Part shown: one piece after another, positions 35,471 to 44,504 of the stretch | Position numbering within the stretch: the stretch's first letter is position 1 | How the letters are laid out: every line of letters starts with the position of its first letter | Origin: Litoreibacter halocynthiae | Lineage (GTDB): Bacteria; Pseudomonadota; Alphaproteobacteria; Rhodobacterales; Rhodobacteraceae | DNA length: 64,000 nt | Assembly: GCF_004365635.1 (NCBI RefSeq) | Contig: NZ_SOBH01000004.1 | Location: forward strand, 124,001 to 188,000 | Reading direction: 5' to 3' | The notes under the pieces: generated by a model | Seen by the model: the letters and a program-made list of their open reading frames with translations, nothing else | Told to the model about the DNA's origin: nothing | Databases searched by the model: none | Translations under genes and position numbers: made by a program

Positions 35471-35498
35471 CTGATATGCTAACATACCAGCTTGTCAA
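35471..35498 (-). promoter_or_regulatory. uxaC promoter overlapping an imperfect palindrome
   Basis: On the minus strand TTGACA (35498-35493), 16-base spacer and TATCAG (35476-35471) form a plausible promoter about 40 bases from uxaC. The spacer and -10 lie in a near-palindrome TGATATG-CTAA-CATACCA (35472-35489, 6 of 7 arm bases match), resembling TGGTATACCA-like sites of UxuR/GntR-type repressors. Repressor identity is unknown. Confidence 0.5.
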
Positions 35499-35907
35499 AC
35501 TCGCCGCGCTTCATGAGAGGCACCCGCGTCTTCGAAACTACCTCCGAAGCACAACACATGAATACAATCGCACAGCTTTTCATGGGAACGCTAGCCTCTT
35601 GCAAAGTCTTTGATTGGTCGGAAATCCGCTTTCTCCGGCCACAATCATGCAGCGCACACAACATACCACTTGGATGTTGAAAGCCTAGATTTACCCGGCT
35701 GGCCTACAGCATTTGAGCAGACCACACCGCCGAAATGATGGCATCATTCAGCCTTTGCCGATCTTCACAAGCTGACACCAACAACTTATCGCTGCCAATA
35801 GAAGACTTCACCCCCTACAATAGAAACAAAAAGGGGTTTTCACCTTGATTTAACTGGTCAGCTTGTTAATCGAGACGCGAGACAATTTATGCTTAGGGAT
35901 AGACTTT
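35499..35907. other. intergenic region without recognised gene
   Basis: Together with 35433-35470, about 450 bases outside the uxaC promoter. Apart from short frames without coding character I see nothing here, except that its last part should hold the promoter of the small membrane protein gene at 35908. Confidence 0.6.
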
Positions 35908-36123
35908 GTGATTGTTGTTCACTTTTTCATTGGGGTGATGACTGGAACAATCGCTGCTGCAAGCAGCTTACTTCTTGGATATTCTGTCTTGTGGTCGCTC
36001 TTTATGTACTCCGCCGTGGGAGTGCTCGGCATGCTCATCTCAGTCGCAATAATCTACACTTTGCCAAGGTCTTCGAAGGCCCAGAAGTTGTCGCAAAAAA
36101 TTTCCAAGGCCGACTTGAACTAG
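35908..36123 (+). CDS. small membrane protein of unknown function
   Basis: A 71-residue protein with two hydrophobic segments (FFIGVMTGTIAAASSLLL and LFMYSAVGVLGMLISVAIIY) and a basic, Lys-rich C-terminus, which would lie in the cytoplasm. The GTG start at 35908 is favoured by AGGG 9 bases upstream. Its character fits the small membrane proteins of Roseobacter-group genomes, but I recognise no family. It stands alone between the uxaC and UbiA regions. Confidence 0.5.
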   Translation: MIVVHFFIGVMTGTIAAASSLLLGYSVLWSLFMYSAVGVLGMLISVAIIYTLPRSSKAQKLSQKISKADLN

Positions 36124-36490
36124 TCTTGGATCAGTGGGTTGCAAGGATCGGCTGATTTCGATCACGCGAGCACTGCAGATACTCATCATCTCAATTGTTG
36201 CATAATGGCTTCGGACCTTTGAACAATGGGGCCTCAAAGGCATTTCAATCAGTCAAATGAAGCTTCTAAATCGCCGCATATCCACCTGTATCAGTGATCC
36301 ATGCAGAACCGTATGGACCGCGATGCTCTGCAATGAGAGAAGAGCAAAATCTGACCCTTTAGCTCTAATCTGACCTCGGGGCGCTGTTGCATTGAATTAC
36401 TCAGAACCCCGTTTAGTATGCGATAGGCGTTATTATGGTTCTGCGCGTTCATGGTGTAATGATCGGCTATTGTTTTAAAGGTTGGATGAG
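36124..36490. other. intergenic region before HAD-UbiA gene
   Basis: This stretch has 367 bases with no convincing gene. It probably carries the promoter of the HAD-UbiA/GtrA operon. I see no operator-like inverted repeat or terminator of note. Confidence 0.6.
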
Positions 36491-37915
36491 ATGACTGAAA
36501 AGCCCGTGCTTGTAGTAGATTTAGACGGAACATTACTACGGTCCGACATCCTCTTTGAGACATTCTGGAGTGCCATCGGTCGAAGCCGGATGAATATGGT
36601 ACGCGGCGGGCGGGCGTTGCTACATGGAAAAGCCGCGTTGAAGCGGATCCTTGCGGAGGAGGGACCAATTGATGTGGCTACTTTGCCTTATGATGCGCAA
36701 GTTGTGGCCTACGTGGAGAAATGGCGCGCGGAAGGAGGCAAAGCCGCGCTGGTAACAGCCAGCGACGAAAACATCGCACAGAGCATTCAGGCTCATTTGG
36801 GTGTGTTCGACGAGGTGTATGGCTCTGACGGGGTGCGCAATCTCAAAGGACCGAACAAAGCAGCGTTCTTGACTGAGCATTACTCAAAGGAAGGATTTGC
36901 CTATATGGGCGACGCGGCGGCGGATATCCCGGTTTGGTCAAAAGCAAGCAAAGCCATTACCGTGAACGTGTCCGCAGCATTGTCTCGCCAAGTCAACGAC
37001 CTCGGCCAAGAGGTGGAGCACTTAGAGACCGTTTCCAGCAGCATCAGGCCCTATTTAAAGGCCATCCGTCCACATCAATGGCTTAAAAACATTCTGGTTT
37101 TTCTACCAATGCTGACGGCGCATCAGTATGATTTTCAGACCTTCTTCTACAGTTTACTGGCTTTCATCGCGTTTTCGGTCGTGGCTTCCAGTGCCTATGT
37201 TTTCAACGACCTGCTTGATCTCGCTGCCGACCGTGCCCACCCACGCAAATGTGAGCGCCCCTTTGCGTCTGGCGCCATTCCCATCGCCCATGGAACCTGG
37301 ATGGGGATCGGATTGCTTCTGACGGGTTTAATAATTGCGTCACTGGTCAATGGGCTGCTGCTGTTGGTTCTAGTGGGGTATTATATCATCACCATGGCCT
37401 ACTCGCTGGATCTGAAGCGGCGCACAATTGTCGATATTTGCACCTTGGCGGGCCTCTATACATTGCGCATCGCTGCCGGAGGGGCCGCGACGTCTTTGGT
37501 GTTGTCGGTGTGGCTCTTGGCCTTCTCTATCTTCTTTTTTCTGGCACTTGCAGCGGTCAAGCGGCAAGCTGAACTGGTCGATAGCGCCAAACGTGGCAAG
37601 TTAGAGGCCAGCGGACGTGGCTACATTGTCGATGATTTACCTTTGATTTCGCAAGTCGCGATATCTGCCGGGTATGTGTCGGTGCTCGTGATGGCGCTTT
37701 ACGTAAATTCACCAACGGTAATCCAGCTATACTCCTACCCTGTAGCACTTTGGGGCGTATGCCTGATCCTGCTCTACTGGATTACGCGCATCGTCATGAT
37801 TACGCATAGGGGGCACATGGACGATGACCCTGTCGTCTTCGCGGCAAAAGACAGGATCAGCCAGATATGCTTCCTGGTGATTTTGGCCTGTGCATTGGGT
37901 GGGGCTCTTTTGTGA
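36491..37915 (+). CDS. HAD hydrolase-UbiA prenyltransferase fusion
   Basis: A protein of about 474 residues with two parts. The first 180 residues form a HAD phosphatase: motif I VVDLDGTLLRSD, motif II LVTASD, and motif IV YMGDAAADIPVW. The rest is an eight-or-more-segment UbiA-type membrane prenyltransferase with the Asp-rich site NDLLDLAADRAHPRKCERP and a second DLKRRTIVD. In mycobacteria, decaprenyl-phosphate phosphoribosyltransferase is of the UbiA family and the next step removes the 5-phosphate, so a single polypeptide may make a polyprenyl-phospho-pentose. This is inference; the activity could also concern other lipid-linked sugars. The GtrA-like gene follows with a GTGA overlap. Confidence 0.85.
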   Translation: MTEKPVLVVDLDGTLLRSDILFETFWSAIGRSRMNMVRGGRALLHGKAALKRILAEEGPIDVATLPYDAQVVAYVEKWRAEGGKAALVTASDENIAQSIQAHLGVFDEVYGSDGVRNLKGPNKAAFLTEHYSKEGFAYMGDAAADIPVWSKASKAITVNVSAALSRQVNDLGQEVEHLETVSSSIRPYLKAIRPHQWLKNILVFLPMLTAHQYDFQTFFYSLLAFIAFSVVASSAYVFNDLLDLAADRAHPRKCERPFASGAIPIAHGTWMGIGLLLTGLIIASLVNGLLLLVLVGYYIITMAYSLDLKRRTIVDICTLAGLYTLRIAAGGAATSLVLSVWLLAFSIFFFLALAAVKRQAELVDSAKRGKLEASGRGYIVDDLPLISQVAISAGYVSVLVMALYVNSPTVIQLYSYPVALWGVCLILLYWITRIVMITHRGHMDDDPVVFAAKDRISQICFLVILACALGGALL

Positions 37916-38331
37916 GCCTAACTACGCTGGTTTTTCGTTATGCGGCGTTTGCTGTTATTGCGACGATCGCCAATCTGGGCATGCAGCGTTTGGTACTAGC
38001 GGGAGGAGTTGGAACAGGTCGTTTTCTCACCGCCATAGCTGCGGGAACGCTGGTGGGACTGGTTGTTAAGTATCTGCTCGATAAGCGATGGATTTTTCAT
38101 GATATGTCCACGAGTGTAGCCGCTCACGGTCGACAATTCACACTTTATTCCATGATGGGATTAGCGACGACGGCAATTTTTTGGGGCCTGGAAACTGCGT
38201 TCTGGTTAGTTTGGAACACAGAGGTCATGCGGGAAATTGGCGCAGTGATCGGGTTAAGCATTGGATACATCGTGAAGTACAAACTGGACCGACGTTTTGT
38301 GTTTACCGGCATCGACGGGACCGAAACATAG
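37912..38331 (+). CDS. GtrA-like membrane protein
   Basis: A 139-residue protein with four hydrophobic segments, the normal GtrA form. Features: N-terminal LVFRYAAFAVIATIANLGMQRL, conserved GLVVKYLLDKRWIF, and IGYIVKYKLDRRFVF near the end. GtrA proteins are thought to flip polyprenyl-phospho-sugars to the periplasmic face of the membrane. The GTG start overlaps the stop codon of the HAD-UbiA fusion (GTGA), so the pair is translationally coupled and probably acts on the product of that enzyme. Confidence 0.88.
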   Translation: MSLTTLVFRYAAFAVIATIANLGMQRLVLAGGVGTGRFLTAIAAGTLVGLVVKYLLDKRWIFHDMSTSVAAHGRQFTLYSMMGLATTAIFWGLETAFWLVWNTEVMREIGAVIGLSIGYIVKYKLDRRFVFTGIDGTET

Positions 38332-38623
38332 ACGCCGCCAGACAGTCAGGTTGGTTGCCCGCAATCCGGAGGCACCTGAGGACACGAACGTGTTCGCAAG
38401 GGCCTTCGAGACGGGAAGGAATTTGAACTCCGTTCGCCCAGCTTGGCAATTGTTCGTGGGCGTAATCCGCAATACCCCTGACAGTATTTGCAAGAAGACT
38501 AATCTCTTAGCCTCTGTGAATTGAAGAGTATCGTTGCGTTTTAGCGTCTAAAATGCATAAATTACGGCCATAGAGTTACCTGCATTTTTGCCTTGTTTAA
38601 AATCTTTCAACGTACGAGTTCCA

Positions 38624-39721
38624 ATGAGTAACAGAATAAAGATTGCCGTCGTTGGCTTAGGTAAAATGGGTTTGTCCCATTTTTCAATGGTCAACGCACA
38701 CCCTGACGTCGAAGCCGTGGCCTGTGATACTTCTGGATTTTGGGTGGATGTTCTCAGCAAGAACACCAAAGCCAGCTATTACAAAGACTACACCAAGATG
38801 CTGGACGAAGCCGGTCTTGATGCAGTGGTGATCGCAACACCGTCGCGCGCACATGACCCCATGGTGCGTGCCGCCCTCGAGAAGGGTCTTCATGTTTTCT
38901 GTGAAAAACCTTTCAGCCTGAACTGGGAAGAAGCATTGCGACTGGCGGATATGGCCGAGGACAAGGGCCTCGTTAATCAGGTGGGCTATCACTACCGCTA
39001 CGTTGGTGCGTTTCGCGAAATGAAGCGCCTGTTGGATGCAGGTGCCATCGGTACCGTGACTCATGTGCTGGCCGAGGCTTACGGGCCTGTAGTGTTGCGC
39101 GAAAACAAGAAGTCGTGGCGCACCCAAAAATCCGAGGGCGGAGGTTGCCTTTATGACTACGCAGCACACCCCCTGAATTTGCTGAATTGGTACTTTGGAG
39201 AACCTGCGCGCGTTTCGGGATCTGTCTTGAACTCGATCTACTCGAAAGACATCGACGACGAAGTTTTCTCGACCCTTCAATTTGATGGTGGCCCGACTGC
39301 ACAGCTAACGGTGAACTGGTCTGATGAGAGTCACCGCAAAATGACTACTCGGATCTCAATGATTGGCACCAATGGCAGGCTTTATGCCGACCGTCAGGAG
39401 TGCCAACTTTACCTGCGGCAGCCTATCGAAGGACTTGAGGATTACATCAAGGGTTGGAACGTCAAATACACGACCGAGCTGACCGAGAACGCATGGTTTT
39501 ACCTGCGCGGCGAGGAATACTCCAATCAGTTGGACGATTTCATCTGCGCCGTGCGTGATGGCAAGTCCGCATCCCCAGAGAACAGCTTCAGGTCCGCGGC
39601 AATGACCGACAAATGTATTGCGCTCATACAGGCCGACCATGAAGCGGCCGCGGAAGTGTTGAAACCAAAAATTGCCGCTGAGCCTACCGCAAGTAAGCGC
39701 GGCTGGTTTGGCCGCAAATAG
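38624..39721 (+). CDS. Gfo/Idh/MocA family oxidoreductase
   Basis: A 365-residue NAD(P)-dependent oxidoreductase. The N-terminal Rossmann motif is VVGLGKMGLSHF, followed by GLDAVVIATPSRAH and the family signature CEKPFSLNWEEA with the catalytic lysine. The C-terminal alpha/beta domain includes GGGCLYDYAAHPLNLLNWY with a catalytic-type histidine. Members oxidise or epimerise sugars, inositols or their nucleotide forms; the substrate here is unknown. It leads the next group (AKR-like protein, WecG-like transferase), after a 292-base gap from GtrA. Confidence 0.88.
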   Translation: MSNRIKIAVVGLGKMGLSHFSMVNAHPDVEAVACDTSGFWVDVLSKNTKASYYKDYTKMLDEAGLDAVVIATPSRAHDPMVRAALEKGLHVFCEKPFSLNWEEALRLADMAEDKGLVNQVGYHYRYVGAFREMKRLLDAGAIGTVTHVLAEAYGPVVLRENKKSWRTQKSEGGGCLYDYAAHPLNLLNWYFGEPARVSGSVLNSIYSKDIDDEVFSTLQFDGGPTAQLTVNWSDESHRKMTTRISMIGTNGRLYADRQECQLYLRQPIEGLEDYIKGWNVKYTTELTENAWFYLRGEEYSNQLDDFICAVRDGKSASPENSFRSAAMTDKCIALIQADHEAAAEVLKPKIAAEPTASKRGWFGRK

Positions 39722-39743
39722 CGTCACAAAAGGAGATCACGAT

Positions 39744-40637
39744 ATGGACCCGCTTTTGTTTGGCGATAACCAATTTTTTGGCATTAACCACATGTCAGAG
39801 GAAAAGGCGCGCAATCAGGCCATGCGCTTCCAAGACGTCTCTGCCATCATGGAGTTGCTTGATGCCGCCTATGATGAGGGCGTACGCACCTTCATGTGCA
39901 CCACCCACGATCGCGTCGTGGAGATTTGCGATGTGATGCGCGCCAATCCGGAACGTTACAAGGACTTCATCTTCTACCCCTGCATGCCCTATGCCCACAA
40001 ATACGCCAATGCGGTAACCGATCACGGCATGGTCGGCGCGCTGACGCATTTCATGCCCGAAGGCGGCTTTATGAGCACGATCATGAAAAGCGGCAAGGTG
40101 CTGGCCTCCAAGGATGTCGAAGGCATCGCAGAGGTGCTGATCGACGTGGAAATGAAGATGTTCAAGGGGCTGAATACACCGGTGATCTTCATGCAGAACG
40201 TGTTTGTCGACCTGCTGTTGGGGCTGGGCTTCACCAAGGTCTTCCGCACCTTCCACGATCACGTGATCAAGACCTATAATGCGGAACCGGGGTTTATTAC
40301 CATGAACACGCCGATGCTGCACGCAGCGCTGGAGGAGGAGGGGATCATGAACCCGATTATCTGCTCCAATATAAACAAGATAGGCTTCCGCATGTCAGGG
40401 GGCCTTGATGCCTATTTGCATACCCTGAAAACCAAGCAGATACGCGCTATTGCAATGTCTGTATTGGCCTCAGGTGCCATTCCGCCGGAAGAGGCGATTT
40501 CGTGGTTGTCAGAGCAGCCTAACATTCAATCGCTGCTATTCGGTGCGTCTAGCAGGCGCAACATCATCAGCACTCGGAATTTGGCGAATAAGTACATGAA
40601 CGCAAATGTGCAGCCTCGTATGGAGGGTGCTTCTTGA
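39744..40637 (+). CDS. unrecognised protein, possibly TIM-barrel/aldo-keto-reductase-like
   Basis: A 297-residue soluble protein without signal peptide or membrane segment. I recognise no named family. Weak hints of a TIM-barrel of the aldo-keto-reductase type are LLFGDNQFFG at the start, IMELLDAAYDEGVRTFMC (AKR-like helix and strand with GVRTF), and a C-terminal AMSVLASGAIPPEEAISWL with LFGASSRRNI (like the AKR cofactor region GAS). The AKR catalytic tyrosine is not identifiable, so a redox role is doubtful. It is tightly placed after the Gfo/Idh/MocA gene (22 bases) and overlaps the WecG-like gene start, so it probably works in synthesis of the same glycan. Confidence 0.6.
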   Translation: MDPLLFGDNQFFGINHMSEEKARNQAMRFQDVSAIMELLDAAYDEGVRTFMCTTHDRVVEICDVMRANPERYKDFIFYPCMPYAHKYANAVTDHGMVGALTHFMPEGGFMSTIMKSGKVLASKDVEGIAEVLIDVEMKMFKGLNTPVIFMQNVFVDLLLGLGFTKVFRTFHDHVIKTYNAEPGFITMNTPMLHAALEEEGIMNPIICSNINKIGFRMSGGLDAYLHTLKTKQIRAIAMSVLASGAIPPEEAISWLSEQPNIQSLLFGASSRRNIISTRNLANKYMNANVQPRMEGAS

Positions 40638-41422
40638 TGAAAGACCAAGTGGCAAAGAATTCAACCTACAAACGGGTGCCCATGCTCAACGCCTATGTGC
40701 ATGACATCTCGATGGATGATCTGGTGGAAAACTTCACCGAGGGAGCGATGCTGACGCTGCATGTCGATATGATTATGAAACTGCAACAGGATCGCGACTT
40801 CTACGACATCTTGGGCGAGTTTGATGTGATCACTTGCGACAGTCAGATCATGTTTTTTGCAACCAAATGGCTAGGTACGCCAGTCCAGGAAAGGGTCTCA
40901 GGGTCGGACTACTTCCCCAAGTTCTATATGCATCACAAGGACAACCCAGATGTCACGGTGTTCCTATGCGGGGGCAAGCCGGGAATTGCGGATCTGGCGA
41001 TGAAGAACGTGAACGCGAAGGTGGGCCGCGAAATGATCGTCGGTGTGGATGCACCTTCCTTTGAGTTCGACAATGATCCAGCCGAAATTGAGCGGATGAT
41101 TGCAGCCATCAACGACAGTGGTGCCACTGTCTGCCTTGTGGGTCTGGCAGGTGGCCGACAGGAAAAATTCATCATGAAATACCGCGACCGCATGCCAGGG
41201 GTGACCCTTTGGCTGCCTTTGGGCGGCACCATCGACTATGAAAGCGGCACGTTCGACCGCCCGCCTGTGTGGATCACCGAGTGGGGGTTCGAGTGGCTCT
41301 ACCGATTAATAAAAGAGCCCCGGGTGCGGTTCCATCGTTATGTCATCCACGAACCACCATTTTTATGGGCGGTGCTTAAGCAGAAGTTCGGGTGGTATAA
41401 AGATCCGTTTATGAAAGGATGA
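40637..41422 (+). CDS. WecG/TagA/CpsF family glycosyltransferase
   Basis: A 261-residue glycosyltransferase of family GT26. Features: HVDMIMKL, EFDVITCDSQIMFFATKWLGTPVQERVSGSDYFP, VFLCGGKPGIADLA, and VGLAGGRQEKFIMKYRDRMPGVTLWLPLGGTIDYESG, which together give the GT26 core (the conserved SGxD and GGxxDxxxG-like loops). These enzymes add ManNAc(A) or a similar sugar to a lipid-linked acceptor. The donor is unknown. The start overlaps the preceding gene (TGATG). Confidence 0.9.
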   Translation: MKDQVAKNSTYKRVPMLNAYVHDISMDDLVENFTEGAMLTLHVDMIMKLQQDRDFYDILGEFDVITCDSQIMFFATKWLGTPVQERVSGSDYFPKFYMHHKDNPDVTVFLCGGKPGIADLAMKNVNAKVGREMIVGVDAPSFEFDNDPAEIERMIAAINDSGATVCLVGLAGGRQEKFIMKYRDRMPGVTLWLPLGGTIDYESGTFDRPPVWITEWGFEWLYRLIKEPRVRFHRYVIHEPPFLWAVLKQKFGWYKDPFMKG

Positions 41423-41464
41423 AGCTACCAGCATTGACCTTGCTGTTGAGCTTTTCGAGAATGT

Positions 41465-41482
41465 GACCTCATGATTGAGGTC
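41465..41482 (+). repeat. small hairpin after the WecG-like gene
   Basis: A perfect 7-base inverted repeat GACCTCA (41465-41471) and TGAGGTC (41476-41482) with a TGAT loop lies 42 bases after the stop codon. It lacks a T run and could be a weak terminator or message-end hairpin. Confidence 0.35.
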
Positions 41483-41589
41483 CCCATCTCGCTAATTTGC
41501 CCCTCCTTTGTGGGCCAAGAACTCGAGCAATTAAGCTGGTTGAGAGGCCGTAAGGCGGTTCATCACCTTAACCAAGGACCATTCTACTC

Positions 41590-42363
41590 ATGACGCTTGA
41601 TCTATGTATTGTCACCGCCAGCAACAATCCGGCCTGTCTGGAGCTAAACCTGATGCAATCCCCGATGGTAAAATGCGGGCAAGTGGGTGTTCAAGTTGAG
41701 TACGACGCGCCTTCTGCTACCATCGCATACGCACGCGGAATGGCCGCTACCACATCACAGATCATCGTTTTCGCCCACCAAGATGTGTATTTCCCGCGCG
41801 GTTGGGAGGAGCAGCTAGCCTGTGTTTTGGATGACTTGGAAACGCGCGATCCCGATTGGGCCATATTGGCGTGCTGCGGAATTTCAGTGATAGGGGATTT
41901 CATTGGTGACGTTTGGTCGACCTCACTGGGCGGGAGGATCGGTGCGCCGATGGGGAACCCTCAACCTGTACAAAGTGTCGACGAATTGGTCATCATAATG
42001 CGCCGCAGCGCGGGGCTTACTTGGGATACGGAGCTTCCGAATTTTCACATGTATGGCACGGACATTGTGCAATCGGCCCTAGCTTCAGGGCAAGGTGCTT
42101 GGGTGGCTGATTTACCTGTTATCCATAACGACAATTTTCATACTCGTTTGGGTTCGGACTTCACTGCAAGCTTCCGTTACATGCAGCGGAAATGGCGGGC
42201 GGTTCTACCGATACAAACGACGGTGGGAAAGATTACGCGTTGGGGAATCGCCTTAGCCTTATCCAAACGTGAGGCGCGCAAGTCTATCGACTACCGCAAA
42301 CAGCTGGCATTGGATCCATTAGTTGACCCACGCCACTATGCCGCTGAAAGCGGGTTGGAATAA
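41590..42363 (+). CDS. glycosyltransferase, GT2-like
   Basis: A 257-residue protein with glycosyltransferase-A-like features: LDLCIVTASNNPACLEL, IIVFAHQDVYFPRGWEEQL with a DxD-like element and LACCGISVIGDF. The middle and end part with HMYGTDIVQSALASGQGAWVADLPVIHNDNFHTR is typical of a GT2-like fold variant. The donor and acceptor are unknown. It stands 167 bases after the GT26 gene and is followed by a 173-base gap before the AsnB-like gene. Confidence 0.75.
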   Translation: MTLDLCIVTASNNPACLELNLMQSPMVKCGQVGVQVEYDAPSATIAYARGMAATTSQIIVFAHQDVYFPRGWEEQLACVLDDLETRDPDWAILACCGISVIGDFIGDVWSTSLGGRIGAPMGNPQPVQSVDELVIIMRRSAGLTWDTELPNFHMYGTDIVQSALASGQGAWVADLPVIHNDNFHTRLGSDFTASFRYMQRKWRAVLPIQTTVGKITRWGIALALSKREARKSIDYRKQLALDPLVDPRHYAAESGLE

Positions 42364-42536
42364 CCCAACTAAGAAAGCGAACATCCCTATCTGCTTCGCG
42401 TTGGTTACCCATAGAAGAAGTAATTCCCTATTTACTCTACTCAATTGAAACCATCCGCCATAGGCTAACGATAGTGTCATGTGTGGACCCGTCTGGTATT
42501 GAATATTATGGTCTATTTTTCTAACGAGCCCCGCTG

Positions 42537-44504
42537 ATGTGCGGGATCACTGGATTCTTGTTCAGCCCCGGTCAAGCTTTGGTAGAAGTCGCGGAGACGA
42601 GGCTTGGCGACATGATGACTGCCATTGCGCATCGTGGGCCTGATAGCCAAGGTCATTGGGTCGACGCTGGATCAGGCGTGGCACTTGGGCATCTACGATT
42701 GGCCATCGTCGACCTTAGCCCAGCAGGACACCAACCGATGCCCTCGGCTTCTGGCCGTTTCGAGGTCGTATTTAATGGCGAGATCTACAATCATCATAAG
42801 CTGCGACGTGAACTGGAAGAGGCGGGTCATGCACCTGTATGGCGAGGCACGTCCGACACGGAAGTGATGATGGCTGGCTTCGAGGTTTGGGGGGTTGAGG
42901 AAACGCTTGCCCGTCTTGAAGGCATGTTCGCCATCGCCCTTTGGGACCGTGAGACCCGAACGCTAAAATTGGTGCGGGATCGACTTGGGGAAAAGCCGTT
43001 GTATTACGGCTGGCAGGGGAAGGGACGCGATGCCGTGTTCCTTTTTGGCTCCGAATTAAAGGCGCTCCAAGCCCATCCGGCGTTCGACGCAAGGATTCGC
43101 CGTGATGCGATTGTCGCCATGCTGCGTCATGGCCATGTTCCTGAAGACTTGGTAATCTATGAAGGCCTGCGCAAGCTTCGGCCCGGCGAAATAGCCGAGA
43201 TCTCGCTTGAAGCGCCGGAACCGAAACGCAAACTCTACTGGGATGGTGGTGCAATTGCAGCCGCACCGCGCGGGCCAGCCCCATCTGATGAAGACGCAAT
43301 CGAACGGCTCAACTCCCTACTGCTGGACGCAGTATCCCAAGAGATGATGTCGGATGTCCCACTGGGTGCGTTCCTGTCTGGCGGGATTGATAGCTCCGTT
43401 GTGGTTGGACTGATGCAACATTTGTCAAAGAAGCCGGTGCATACCTTCTCCATTGGGTTCCACGAGGCGCGATACAATGAGGCCCAGTATGCCAAGGAAG
43501 TGGCCGACCATCTTGGAACCCATCACACAGAGCTTTACGTAAGTGACACCGATCTGCGCGACGTGATCCCGCGGTTACCGCATATGTATGACGAGCCGTT
43601 CGCTGACAGTTCTCAGATCCCGACGTTTCTTGTGGCGGAAATGGCAAGAGAGCACGTCACCGTTGCCCTATCGGGTGATGGCGGCGACGAATTGTTTTGC
43701 GGCTACGACCGCTACGTGCACGGCCAGAAAATGATGGACAAGTTGCGCGGCCTTCCCGGCCCACTTCGATCGCTTGGGGGAGCGGCAATTCGTGCAATCC
43801 CCGAGACATGGCTCAACAAGGTGATGGAGCCAATTCGGGCAACACCGCAAGGTAAGGAGCCGAACGGACAACGCCTGCATCGGTTAGCCAACTACGCAAT
43901 GTCTACCTCGACCGAAGAGTTGCACCAGAAAATGGTCTCCGTCTGGCGGTTTCCAGAAGACGCCGTGCTCGGGGGCTCAAGCCCACCCAGCATTCTAGCG
44001 GACCATCTACCCCCGCGTGGAAACTTGAGCGACATGGAGCGGATGATGCAGCTCGATATGCTCGCCTATTTGCCCGACGACATCCTATGCAAAGTCGACC
44101 GCGCGACGATGGCCGTGGCGCTGGAAAGCCGTGCACCATTGTTGGATCACCGCGTGGCAGAATTCATCTGGGCGCTGCCTGAACGCTTCAAGTACCGCGA
44201 TGGCAAGTCAAAGTGGTTACTGAGGCAAGTGTTGTACAAATACGTCCCAGCTGCATTGATCGAGCGCCCGAAGATGGGATTTGAAGTGCCCATCGGTCTG
44301 TGGCTGCGTGGTGGGTTGCGTGACTGGGCGCAAGCATTGCTGGACCCAGATCGTTTGCGTCGTGAAGGATACTTGGACGAAGCCGTAATCACGCGTTTGT
44401 GGTCTCAGCACCTGGTGGGGAGTCATAACTGGGGTGCGCAGCTTTGGAATGTTTTGATGTTTCAGGCGTGGTTAGAGACCTATGGCGACGTCACTCCGGC
44501 ATAA
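42537..44504 (+). CDS. asnB: asparagine synthase (glutamine-hydrolysing) family protein
   Basis: A 655-residue AsnB-type amidotransferase. The nucleophile Cys2 follows the initiator Met (MCGITGF), and the class II glutaminase domain (1 to about 210) shows HRGPDSQGHW, NGEIYNH and GTSDTEV. The synthetase domain has the PP-loop SGGIDSSVV near residue 282 and DGGDELFCGYDRY. In surface-polysaccharide loci such proteins amidate uronic acid carboxyls of the glycan; here UDP-glucuronate from ugd would supply the uronic acid. Synthesis of free asparagine is the alternative. Its end overlaps the convergent exosortase gene by 14 bases. Confidence 0.92.
   Translation: MCGITGFLFSPGQALVEVAETRLGDMMTAIAHRGPDSQGHWVDAGSGVALGHLRLAIVDLSPAGHQPMPSASGRFEVVFNGEIYNHHKLRRELEEAGHAPVWRGTSDTEVMMAGFEVWGVEETLARLEGMFAIALWDRETRTLKLVRDRLGEKPLYYGWQGKGRDAVFLFGSELKALQAHPAFDARIRRDAIVAMLRHGHVPEDLVIYEGLRKLRPGEIAEISLEAPEPKRKLYWDGGAIAAAPRGPAPSDEDAIERLNSLLLDAVSQEMMSDVPLGAFLSGGIDSSVVVGLMQHLSKKPVHTFSIGFHEARYNEAQYAKEVADHLGTHHTELYVSDTDLRDVIPRLPHMYDEPFADSSQIPTFLVAEMAREHVTVALSGDGGDELFCGYDRYVHGQKMMDKLRGLPGPLRSLGGAAIRAIPETWLNKVMEPIRATPQGKEPNGQRLHRLANYAMSTSTEELHQKMVSVWRFPEDAVLGGSSPPSILADHLPPRGNLSDMERMMQLDMLAYLPDDILCKVDRATMAVALESRAPLLDHRVAEFIWALPERFKYRDGKSKWLLRQVLYKYVPAALIERPKMGFEVPIGLWLRGGLRDWAQALLDPDRLRREGYLDEAVITRLWSQHLVGSHNWGAQLWNVLMFQAWLETYGDVTPA

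Noticed and set aside
35492-35680. 62-residue and neighbouring frames between uxaC and the small membrane gene
   Set aside because: No ribosome site or protein-like composition, and they overlap the uxaC promoter region.
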